Assembly (NCBI GenBank): GCA_035527515.1
Contig: DATLAJ010000097.1
Span: forward strand, 1-21,105
Direction of reading: 5' to 3'
Length of the DNA: 21,105 nt
Origin: a bacterium
GTDB taxonomy: Bacteria > B130-G9
Of this stretch, positions 1 to 6,803 are shown piece by piece. Below the pieces are notes generated by a model. The model saw only the letters and a list, made by a program, of their open reading frames with translations, had not been told where the DNA came from and searched no databases. Position 1 is the first letter of the stretch; every line of letters begins with the position of its first letter. Made by a program: the position numbers and the translations under genes.

Positions 1-2
1 AA

Positions 3-818
3 AAGAGCAATGTCGCGAACCTCGATCGCAGCCCTCGATTCAGGCTCATAAAGGGCGACCTGCTGAAGATCGACCTCGACACGTTGCTCTCGGACGTTGA
101 CATCGTATTTCATCTCGCAGCTCAGGCGGGCGTCAGAGCGAGTTGGGGCCACCATTTCAAGGACTACAGCAGGTTCAACATCGAGGCAACTCAGGAGCTT
201 CTAGAGGCCGCAAAAGACAAGGGCCTGACCAAGTTCGTCTATGCATCATCCTCGTCGGTTTACGGCGAGGTCAAGGAGCTTCCGGTCACAGAAGGCCATC
301 CATTGAACCCGATCTCGCCATACGGCGTTACGAAGCTCGCGGCCGAGCATCTTTGCGGCATATACGCCAAAGACTTCGGGGTGCCGGTCGTCAGCCTGCG
401 GTTCTTCACCGTGTTCGGCCCGCGCCAAAGGCCCGACATGGCCATCCACAAGTTCATTTTAGCGGCGCTCAAGGGCCAGCCGGTCGAGGTGTTCGGGGAC
501 GGCACCCAGACAAGGGACTTCACGTTTGTCCTTGACGTGGTCGAGGCCTGTATGCTCGCCGCCACCAAGAACGCTGAGAATGTCCCATACAATATCGGCG
601 GCGGCTCTCGGATAACCGTGAACGACCTCATCCGACTCCTGGAGAAGGTCCTGGACACCTCGATCGAGACACAATTTGTCGAGAGACAGCGAGGCGACGT
701 TACACACACACACGCTAGCTGTGAAAAGGCGAGGGCAGACTTCGGCTATTCCCCCAAATACACGCTTGAGGAGGGGCTTTTTGAGGAGGCGGCCTGGTTT
801 CGAAAGCACATTTCCTGA
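3..818 (+). CDS. NAD-dependent sugar-nucleotide epimerase (extended SDR), 5' partial
   Basis: The reading frame is open from base 3 through the left edge, so the N-terminal NAD-binding glycine motif lies outside the window. What remains is typical of the extended short-chain dehydrogenase family: VFHLAAQAGVR, the SSSSVYG segment, the catalytic YGVTK (Tyr-x-x-x-Lys), then RFFTVFGPRQRPDMA and FGDGTQTRDFTFVLDVV, which are usual in UDP-glucuronate and UDP-glucose 4-epimerases. Family knowledge implies C4 epimerisation of a UDP-sugar through a bound-NAD keto intermediate in the cytoplasm, feeding surface polysaccharide. The GVRASWG and RPDMA wording leans towards UDP-glucuronate 4-epimerase, but substrate cannot be settled from sequence alone. 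A stem-loop follows about 30 bases after the stop. The gene is separated from dnaG by 309 bases and is probably an independent unit. Confidence 0.9.
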   Translation, partial: KSNVANLDRSPRFRLIKGDLLKIDLDTLLSDVDIVFHLAAQAGVRASWGHHFKDYSRFNIEATQELLEAAKDKGLTKFVYASSSSVYGEVKELPVTEGHPLNPISPYGVTKLAAEHLCGIYAKDFGVPVVSLRFFTVFGPRQRPDMAIHKFILAALKGQPVEVFGDGTQTRDFTFVLDVVEACMLAATKNAENVPYNIGGGSRITVNDLIRLLEKVLDTSIETQFVERQRGDVTHTHASCEKARADFGYSPKYTLEEGLFEEAAWFRKHIS

Positions 819-848
819 CCGAGACCTGTCGTCGTAGTGCTTGACGAG

Positions 849-885
849 GCTGCCCATAATCTCCGGACAACGTCTGTCGGGCAGC
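849..885 (+). terminator. Stem-loop after the epimerase gene
   Basis: A GCTGCCC/GGGCAGC stem (849-855 with 879-885) encloses a second small stem GACA/TGTC (866-869 with 875-878). It lies about 30 bases after the epimerase stop. There is no run of T after it, so it is not a classical intrinsic terminator; it may stabilise the 3' end or help Rho-dependent termination. Confidence 0.35.
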
Positions 886-1042
886 GCCGATGTGTTCGGG
901 CGTGAACGTGCATGCGGCAGACGCGCAGGTCTGCGAAAGAGGTCACGTTGTCAACGTTGTCAACCGCACCGTAGCGGCAAGAAAACATAATAATGCGACA
1001 GCCTTCGAGATCGCGGATTAATGATGACGGTTAAGGATGACA

Positions 1043-1072
1043 TTGAAGTCAAGGGCCGGCGTGCGTTATGAT
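1043..1072 (+). promoter_or_regulatory. Candidate sigma-70-like promoter for the dnaG-tyrS run
   Basis: TTGAAG at 1043-1048 and TATGAT at 1067-1072 are separated by 18 bases, close to the housekeeping -35/-10 consensus. They lie 55 bases before the dnaG start, in the only sizeable gap upstream of the run. The rest of the gap (819-1127) shows no coding potential I trust; it also has a direct repeat of GTTGTCAAC at about 947-964. Confidence 0.4.
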
Positions 1073-1127
1073 AATTCTGGTGCGCACATACTTTAGTGCG
1101 GGCTTTGCTTGATGAGGGGCGAGAGAG

Positions 1128-2915
1128 TTGGGCAGTAAGAGATACTACTCCCAAGGCGTGATCGACGAGGTTAGGGACAAGGCTGACATCGTGCAGGTCA
1201 TCTCCGAATACCTCACGCTGAGGCCCGCAGGCCAGAACTTCAAGGCGCTTTGCCCATTTCACAAGGAGAAGACCCCTTCCTTCATGGTGAATCCGAGCCG
1301 TCAGATGTTTCGGTGTTTCGGCTGTGGCGAGGGCGGCAACGTGTTCACCTTCCTTATGAAGATCGATGGGCTAACGTTCGGGCAGGCTGTTCGCGCGCTA
1401 GCGACGCGATATGGCGTTCCGCTTAGGACAGAGGACGGCGAAAAGATCGATGAGACAGCCCGGCTCAGGCAGGCTCTCCTCGATCTCAACAGGAAGGTTG
1501 CGGCGCATTTTCAGCGGAATCTCATTGATGGCGAGGTGGGTTCGCTAGCGCTTGAGTATCTCAAAGAGCGCGGCGTGGGTGACGACGCCATAAGGACGTT
1601 CGGGATTGGCTACGCAAAGGAGAGTTGGGACGATGTCTGCGGAAAGTTCGGCAAGAAGGGCAGCGGTCTGGAGCTTCTAGAGACCGTCGGGCTGGCCTCA
1701 AAGGGCAAGCAGGGAAGCTCTTACGATCGCTTCAGGGGGCGGATAATCTTCCCAATCGTTGATGTCGCAGGCAATGTGCGCGGATTTGGAGGGAGGGTTC
1801 TTTCGAGTGCGCACCTCGAGGGGGAGAAGGACAGGGGCGCCAAGTATCTCAACTCACCCGAATCGCTAGTCTATCACAAGGGCAGGACGCTTTACGGATT
1901 GCATCAGGCGAGGGATGCTGTGCGCAGCGAGGGCTTCGTTGTGCTCGTTGAGGGCTACATGGACGTGATAGCGCTTTTCGAGGCCGGAATAAGAAACGTG
2001 GTCGCAACGTGCGGGACGGCGCTCACGCCTCAGCAATGTGGCTTGATCAAGAGGTACACGGAACGTCCGGTAGTGTTCTTCGACGCGGACAGAGCTGGCA
2101 CGAGCGCGTCGTTGAGAAGTTTCGACGTTTTCAGCAGGGAGGGTCTGAGACCTCGTGTTTTCAAGGCGCCTGGCGAGGACGATCCTGACGATTACGTGAA
2201 GCGAGTTGGGGGCGAGAAGCTTCTGGAGGCGCTTCGGCAGGCGCCTGCCTTTCCAGAGTTTCTTATCAAGGAGACGCTGCGCGAGTTCGACGTAGGGACA
2301 GTTGATGGCAAGCTCTCGGCGCTCAAAGAGGTGTTGCCCTCGCTTTCGAGGCTGACGCTGGTCGAGAGCAACCACTATGTCCGGATGCTGGCGGACGAGC
2401 TGAGCGTGGACCAGGAGATCGTTTTTGCGGAGCTGCACAAGCTATCTGGCCGCTCAAAGGTCGGTGAGGAGATTCAGGTTCTGAAGGAGAGACAGTTCAT
2501 CGCGGAGGAGCGCGACCTAGTTCGAATGATCGTTACGCACAATGAGGCGTTGAGGACCGCTTCCGAGAGCGTTGAGCCCAGCCTGATAACAAGCGATTTC
2601 TTGCGGGAGCTAGTGGAGTGTTGTTTCTCGGCGTGCCGCTCAGGTAAGGAGGTAACGCTGTCCGGACTTCTGGATAAGTTCGAGGGCGATAGCGAGAGGA
2701 GCTTCATCGCCCAGCTTGCTTTCTGCGAGTCGGTCATAGACGGGAGCGGCTTTTCGAGGCTTGTGGACAAGCTCAGGCGCAATGCTCTTGCCAGAAGAGC
2801 TAATGAGATGCACAAGGAATACCTCAGCAGCCTGAAGGGGGAGGGCGACATGGTGGGGGAGAGCGAGCTCGAGAGGGAGTTCGTGGAGATGAAGCGCTCG
2901 GCGGTCGCAGATTAG
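1128..2915 (+). CDS. dnaG: DNA primase DnaG
   Basis: This 595-residue protein has the domain order of bacterial primase, which makes the RNA primers for replication at the fork with DnaB helicase. The N-terminal CHC2 zinc-binding domain has Cys42-x2-His45 and Cys63-x2-Cys66. The catalytic core carries the primase motif at GIGYAKESWD. The TOPRIM metal site shows Glu275 in VEGYMD and Asp319/Asp321 in FFDADRAG. The last 170 residues are divergent and helical, as expected for the DnaB-interacting region. Length matches the family. The start is TTG, supported by GAGGGG eight bases upstream; no in-frame ATG gives a better fit. The TAG stop is followed immediately by the tyrS ATG. Any rpoD, a common dnaG neighbour, is not downstream here. 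Confidence 0.97.
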   Translation: MGSKRYYSQGVIDEVRDKADIVQVISEYLTLRPAGQNFKALCPFHKEKTPSFMVNPSRQMFRCFGCGEGGNVFTFLMKIDGLTFGQAVRALATRYGVPLRTEDGEKIDETARLRQALLDLNRKVAAHFQRNLIDGEVGSLALEYLKERGVGDDAIRTFGIGYAKESWDDVCGKFGKKGSGLELLETVGLASKGKQGSSYDRFRGRIIFPIVDVAGNVRGFGGRVLSSAHLEGEKDRGAKYLNSPESLVYHKGRTLYGLHQARDAVRSEGFVVLVEGYMDVIALFEAGIRNVVATCGTALTPQQCGLIKRYTERPVVFFDADRAGTSASLRSFDVFSREGLRPRVFKAPGEDDPDDYVKRVGGEKLLEALRQAPAFPEFLIKETLREFDVGTVDGKLSALKEVLPSLSRLTLVESNHYVRMLADELSVDQEIVFAELHKLSGRSKVGEEIQVLKERQFIAEERDLVRMIVTHNEALRTASESVEPSLITSDFLRELVECCFSACRSGKEVTLSGLLDKFEGDSERSFIAQLAFCESVIDGSGFSRLVDKLRRNALARRANEMHKEYLSSLKGEGDMVGESELEREFVEMKRSAVAD

Positions 2916-4166
2916 ATGCCCGGACCTGTGAGCGTAGAGCTGGCGCTCGAGCGGCTGCTCGATTCTTGTGTAGCGGAGGTCTTCACCAAGGAGGAGCTCC
3001 GCGCGAAGCTGGCTCGTTCTGAGCGAGAGCGGAGGCCGCTTAGGGTTAAGCTGGGGGTCGATCCGACCGCGCCTGACATTCATCTTGGGCACACTGTTGT
3101 CCTTAGGAAGATGCGGGCGTTTCAGGACCTTGGCCATACTGGCGTTCTGATCATTGGGGACTATACAGCGATGGTTGGCGACCCTTCGGGCAAGAACAAG
3201 ACCAGGCCGCAGCTGTCGTACGAGGAGATCGAGCATAACGCCGCAACTTACAGGGAGCAGGTATTCAAGATACTGGACCCCAAGCGGACTGAGATAGTGC
3301 TGAACGGTGAGTGGTTCAGGGAGTTAGCGTTTGCGGACGTGCTGAGGCTCGCCTCACGGTTCACGGTGGCCCGCCTGCTTGAGAGGGATGATTTTGAGAA
3401 GAGACTAGCGAAGAAGCAGCCGATCAGCCTTCACGAGGTTATGTATCCGGTGATGCAGGCCTATGATTCGGTGATGGTTCGCGCAGATGTGGAGCTTGGG
3501 GCCACGGAGCAGACGTTCAACATCTTGATGGGTAGGCAATTGCAGGAGCAGATGGGACAGGAGCGGCAGATTGGGCTGCTTGTCCCGATATTAACAGGGA
3601 TTTGTGGCACGGTGCGGATGTCCAAGAGCATTGGCAACTACATCGGTATTGCGGAGAGTCCACAGGAGATGTTCGGGAAGACGATGTCGATACCGGATGG
3701 GCTTCTCGTGGACTACTTACGGCTTGCCACGGACTATGAGATCAACGAAATTAGGCGGCTTGAAAGGGCGCTTGCAGACGGCGAGGCGAACCCTCGGGAC
3801 GTGAAGTTCCAGCTGGCGAAAAGGATCGTGGCGATGTATCACGGCAAGGAGTTGTCGGAGCTTGCGGCCTCGGATTTTGAGCGAGTCTTCAAGCAAAAGG
3901 AGTCGCCTCGGGAGATGCCGGTTGTCAAGATTTTATCAAAGGACCTCAAAGAGGGCAAGGTATGGATAGCGAGGCTGCTCAGGCTCGCGGATGCCGCGAG
4001 CAGCAATTCCAGCGCGATAGGGCTTGTCAGGCAAGGCGCCGTCTCGATAGACGGGGCGCCGGTGGACGCGGTGGCGCCGGACATCCGAGTTGAGTCGGGC
4101 ATGACGCTGAAGGTTGGCAAGCGCAGGTTCTTCCGCATCGAGGTTACAAACGATACATCTGATTGA
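2916..4166 (+). CDS. tyrS: Tyrosyl-tRNA synthetase
   Basis: This 416-residue class I synthetase charges tRNA-Tyr with tyrosine in the cytoplasm. The HIGH signature appears as His56-Leu-Gly-His59, the variant seen in the bacterial TyrRS branch related to TyrZ. The KMSKS loop is Arg234-Met-Ser-Lys-Ser, with the catalytic second lysine (Lys237) present. Other family blocks are GDYTAMVGDPSG, MYPVMQAYDS and ADVELGATEQTFN. An S4-type RNA-binding domain occupies about residues 345-410 (ending GMTLKVGKRRFFRIEV). The ATG directly follows the dnaG stop and no clear Shine-Dalgarno is visible, so translation is probably coupled to dnaG. It is followed by an unrelated-looking protein gene with its own ribosome site. 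Confidence 0.97.
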   Translation: MPGPVSVELALERLLDSCVAEVFTKEELRAKLARSERERRPLRVKLGVDPTAPDIHLGHTVVLRKMRAFQDLGHTGVLIIGDYTAMVGDPSGKNKTRPQLSYEEIEHNAATYREQVFKILDPKRTEIVLNGEWFRELAFADVLRLASRFTVARLLERDDFEKRLAKKQPISLHEVMYPVMQAYDSVMVRADVELGATEQTFNILMGRQLQEQMGQERQIGLLVPILTGICGTVRMSKSIGNYIGIAESPQEMFGKTMSIPDGLLVDYLRLATDYEINEIRRLERALADGEANPRDVKFQLAKRIVAMYHGKELSELAASDFERVFKQKESPREMPVVKILSKDLKEGKVWIARLLRLADAASSNSSAIGLVRQGAVSIDGAPVDAVAPDIRVESGMTLKVGKRRFFRIEVTNDTSD

Positions 4167-4171
4167 AAGAC

Positions 4172-4175
4172 GGAG
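4172..4175 (+). promoter_or_regulatory. Ribosome binding site that decides the start of the next gene
   Basis: GGAG lies five bases before the ATG at 4181. The longer open frame begins at a TTG at 4163 inside the tyrS stop region, but that codon has no purine-rich site at the right distance, so the ATG is preferred. Confidence 0.6.
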
Positions 4176-4180
4176 ATTCT

Positions 4181-5449
4181 ATGCAAGAACAAGATGCACA
4201 TAACAGTAAGCCCAAGAATGGCGCACAGCAAACAGACAGCTCCGGCCAGGGAAGCCCAGACCAGAGAGTGTCCGAGCAACGGCGGAGGTCATCCTCGAGG
4301 AGGAGGCGGCCGCGGTCCGACCAGAGACGGCCTGAACAGCAGATGCCCAATCAGAGACAAGGTGAGAGCCCGAGGCCCGGAGGTTCGAGGTCTTCTGAGC
4401 AGCAGCCCGGTGGTTCGAGGTCTCCTGAACAGCAGCCCGACCAGCAACGTGGCTCGTCTTCGAGAAGGAGACGGTCTTCAAGAGGGCGCCGTCCCAGCCA
4501 GCAGAACACACACAACGGGCCGCCGCGCTCAGACCTGGTCTCGGTCAAGGACGACGAGATAAGCGTCGATCGGATAATGAGGCGATTGTCTCAGCGTGCG
4601 TCCGAGCTCGATCGAGAGATGCATGGGCCGCCGACAAAGGGCATAATCGATACGACGAATCTGTCCGGCGAACAGACGACGGGGGCCGGCGAGGCGCTTG
4701 CGGCCAAGTTCGTGAGAGAGGCTGTCGCCAATGACGATGTGTTGCGGGCGATGTCGGGCGCCGACTGGAACCTTACCCAGGAGTACAAGATCACTTCCCA
4801 CCGGGCCAGCCTGGTCGCCGGCCCATTGAGGATGATGAAGCGAATGATGAGAAGGATGGTGAGGCTCTATACCGATTTCCTTGTGACCAGGCAGAACCGC
4901 ATAAACACGTATCTCGTGCGACTCTGTTCGCAGCTGGTTCGCGAGCACGTGCGGGTCCAACTTCAAACCGACCGTGAGATGCAGAGGTTCAAGAGCGCTC
5001 TTGATGAATCGGAGAGGAAGTTGTCGTCGAGCGTGTCCGCTATCAACGCCAGGTTCGACAATGACGAGGCGCGGCTGGACCTTTTTCGCTCAGAGCTGGA
5101 GGTGCGAGCTGATGTGATGCGCGAGGAGCGTCACACGACTGACCTTCTGGCTGGGGCCGATGATAATCTGGACGATGGGGATCATAACGTTGACCTAGAG
5201 GGCGAGCCCATCACGGAGGACGAGGCGACCGCGGCCTCGAGTCTTGACATAGAGATAGCGCCAGAGGCCGAAGGTCGTGCCGACGACAGGCCCTCTTCGC
5301 AGGGGCTCAATACGCAGACTTTCGATGGCGCCTCGGAGGTTGAATCCATGCTGGAGACCGAATCTCATCTTGCAGAGGAGAAAGTTTCGGGCAAGTCCGA
5401 AGAGCATGGAAGCGACAAAAGGCCTGCCGAGGACGATCTCGAGCGGTGA
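4181..5449 (+). CDS. Unknown protein: disordered Arg/Ser/Gln-rich N-terminus with a conserved basic/coiled-coil core
   Basis: I do not recognise a named gene. Residues 1 to about 115 are low complexity, full of Ser, Arg, Gln and Pro, with SRRRR clusters and a ten-residue tandem repeat (GGSRSSEQQP, GGSRSPEQQP); this part is probably disordered and could bind nucleic acid. The core from about residue 196 (WNLTQEYKITSHR, then GPLRMMKRMMRRMVRLYTDF, then QNRINTYLVRLCSQL near 238) resembles a short basic amphipathic segment found beside coiled coils in some surface-polysaccharide glycosyltransferase and methyltransferase proteins; that link is from memory and tentative. A coiled coil follows (about 265-320), then an acidic tail. 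No catalytic domain, signal peptide or membrane segment is visible. It sits 14 bases after tyrS and overlaps the next gene by GTGA. Confidence 0.75.
   Translation: MQEQDAHNSKPKNGAQQTDSSGQGSPDQRVSEQRRRSSSRRRRPRSDQRRPEQQMPNQRQGESPRPGGSRSSEQQPGGSRSPEQQPDQQRGSSSRRRRSSRGRRPSQQNTHNGPPRSDLVSVKDDEISVDRIMRRLSQRASELDREMHGPPTKGIIDTTNLSGEQTTGAGEALAAKFVREAVANDDVLRAMSGADWNLTQEYKITSHRASLVAGPLRMMKRMMRRMVRLYTDFLVTRQNRINTYLVRLCSQLVREHVRVQLQTDREMQRFKSALDESERKLSSSVSAINARFDNDEARLDLFRSELEVRADVMREERHTTDLLAGADDNLDDGDHNVDLEGEPITEDEATAASSLDIEIAPEAEGRADDRPSSQGLNTQTFDGASEVESMLETESHLAEEKVSGKSEEHGSDKRPAEDDLER
4379..4438 (+). repeat. Two 30-base in-frame tandem repeat units
   Basis: Units 4379-4408 and 4409-4438 differ at only a few positions and encode two copies of a ten-residue Gly-Gly-Ser-Arg-Ser-(Ser/Pro)-Glu-Gln-Gln-Pro motif in the disordered N-terminus. 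Being a whole number of codons, copy number could change without frameshift. Confidence 0.85.
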
Positions 5450-6657
5450 GCGTGGCCGGGAAGCCGCCGTCTGACTCTCGACTTGCGGCGAGTCGCTTGA
5501 CAGACTCGCTGGAGAGCCTGGCTCCAACGCTCCGCCGAGTCAGCCGAAAGCTCTTCGAGGACCCGGAGCTGTCCGGCGAGGAGAGCAGGGCTTGTTCGCT
5601 ACTTATGGGGCTGCTTTCCGAGGGCGGTTTCAAGGTGGAGAGAAACGTGGCCAACCTTGCGACGGCGTTCTTGGCGAGATACTCATTCGGCCAGGGCGGC
5701 CATCCGCAGATCGGGCTCTTCTGCGAATACGACGCGTTGCCCGAGCTTGGCCATGCCTGTGGGCACAACCTCATCGCCTCGGCAAGCCTCGTGGCCGGGC
5801 TAGCTTTGGCCAAAAGCCTCAATGCTCCACGAGGCGAGGTCTGGGTGATAGGCTCTCCGGCCGAGGAGACGTTCGGCGGCAAGGTATCTCTTCTGAGGTC
5901 CGGCCATCTTGCGGGGCTGGACGCGGCCATGATGTTCCATCCGGGTCCCGAGACGAGGGTGTGCTCGCTCAGGTCGGTTGCGACGGCTCCAACGGAGATC
6001 GTGTTTTACCCAGAACGTATCCCCGGCATCGCTCAGGACCCTGGACCGAACCCGGTCCTGGCAGTTGCCGGCCTATTCCAGGCGATTCCGTCGGCAGTAT
6101 CGGGCCTTTCGGGCATAAGTTTTCCGGGCGTCATCCTGGAAGGTGGGAAGCGCCCAAACTTGATACCAACGCGAACGGTCGCGAGATTCAGCTTCAGGGC
6201 AAAGACCCAACCCTTGCTGAGGCGCCTCATGCACGAGGTCTTGCGGTGCGTGCGGGACGCGGCTCACGTCTCGGGCTGTAGTTTCTCGATGCGCCGTTAC
6301 GAGGCGGGATACGAGCCGCTGCTGGTGAACCAGACGATCGGGAAGGTCTGCGAGCGTTACTTGAGAGATGAGGGTCTAGCTGCGCTTTCGGCTCCGCCCG
6401 AGGCGCCCGGCGCCTACGACATCGGAAACGTAAGTAGGTTTATTCCGGTGATCCATCCCGTGATCAGCAAGGGCTTTGAGGGGGTCTTGAGCCACACCGA
6501 GGAGTTCGCCGCGAGGGCAGGGTCCAAGAAGGGTATCCAGTGCGCCGCGACGGCGGCAAAAGTGCTTGCGTTGACGGCGCTTGAGCTCTCGACTCGGCCG
6601 CAGCTTCTCGCCGCCGCCAAGAACGAGCTGTTTCAAGAGGTTGGAGAGGTTGGGTAG
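5446..6657 (+). CDS. M20 family metallopeptidase / N-acyl amino acid amidohydrolase
   Basis: This 403-residue protein has the marks of the M20 zinc amidohydrolases, especially the AbgB/PM20D2-like branch, which cleave amide bonds of N-acyl amino acids, p-aminobenzoyl-glutamate or dipeptides in the cytoplasm. The signature CEYDALPELGHACGHNL lies at about 93-109 with metal-ligand candidates His103 and His107. The catalytic acidic pair is Glu140-Glu141 in PAEETFGG, then His165 in MMFHPG, and a late His350 in SHTEEFA. The usual G-STDMGN block reads GAYDIGN here, so Asp-x-Gly-Asn is kept but the Ser-Thr before it is not. A lid/dimerisation domain occupies about 175-290. The GTG start overlaps the previous stop (GTGA), so translation is probably coupled. 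Its natural substrate cannot be named. Confidence 0.9.
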   Translation: MSVAGKPPSDSRLAASRLTDSLESLAPTLRRVSRKLFEDPELSGEESRACSLLMGLLSEGGFKVERNVANLATAFLARYSFGQGGHPQIGLFCEYDALPELGHACGHNLIASASLVAGLALAKSLNAPRGEVWVIGSPAEETFGGKVSLLRSGHLAGLDAAMMFHPGPETRVCSLRSVATAPTEIVFYPERIPGIAQDPGPNPVLAVAGLFQAIPSAVSGLSGISFPGVILEGGKRPNLIPTRTVARFSFRAKTQPLLRRLMHEVLRCVRDAAHVSGCSFSMRRYEAGYEPLLVNQTIGKVCERYLRDEGLAALSAPPEAPGAYDIGNVSRFIPVIHPVISKGFEGVLSHTEEFAARAGSKKGIQCAATAAKVLALTALELSTRPQLLAAAKNELFQEVGEVG

Positions 6658-6710
6658 AGGCGGGGCTTGCCTCCGCCCATCTATATATTCGGGCAGACAC
6701 AAGGCATACC
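6655..6710 (-). repeat. Dispersed GC-rich palindromic repeat, copy 1
   Basis: These 56 bases match the reverse complement of 10045-10100 at 53 of 56 positions. The unit has a GC-rich hairpin half (GGCGG...CCGCC), an A/T linker ATCTATATATT, and a second half CGGGCAGACACAAGGC. It begins at the TAG stop of the M20 gene, so the element has supplied or abuts that stop. It sits between two convergent genes and its hairpin could act as a bidirectional terminator. The remaining 93 bases to 6803 show nothing I can identify. Confidence 0.85.
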
Positions 6711-6803
6711 CCGCTGCGTCATCCCCGTTGAAACCCTCTTAGTTGACAGCCTTCTTAGAGCGTGCCATGCATCTGCAAGCCTGACATCTGTAAATTATCC
6801 GGG

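Noticed and set aside
260-709. Minus-strand open frame of 149 codons opposite the epimerase
   Set aside because: It lies wholly antisense to a gene with clear SDR motifs; its translation has no domain character.
1866-2438. Minus-strand open frame of 190 codons opposite dnaG
   Set aside because: Antisense to the TOPRIM region of primase; Arg-rich shadow translation.
5592-6281. Plus-strand open frame of 229 codons in another frame of the M20 gene
   Set aside because: Overlaps the zinc-site coding region; Gly/Arg-rich composition typical of a shifted GC-rich frame.
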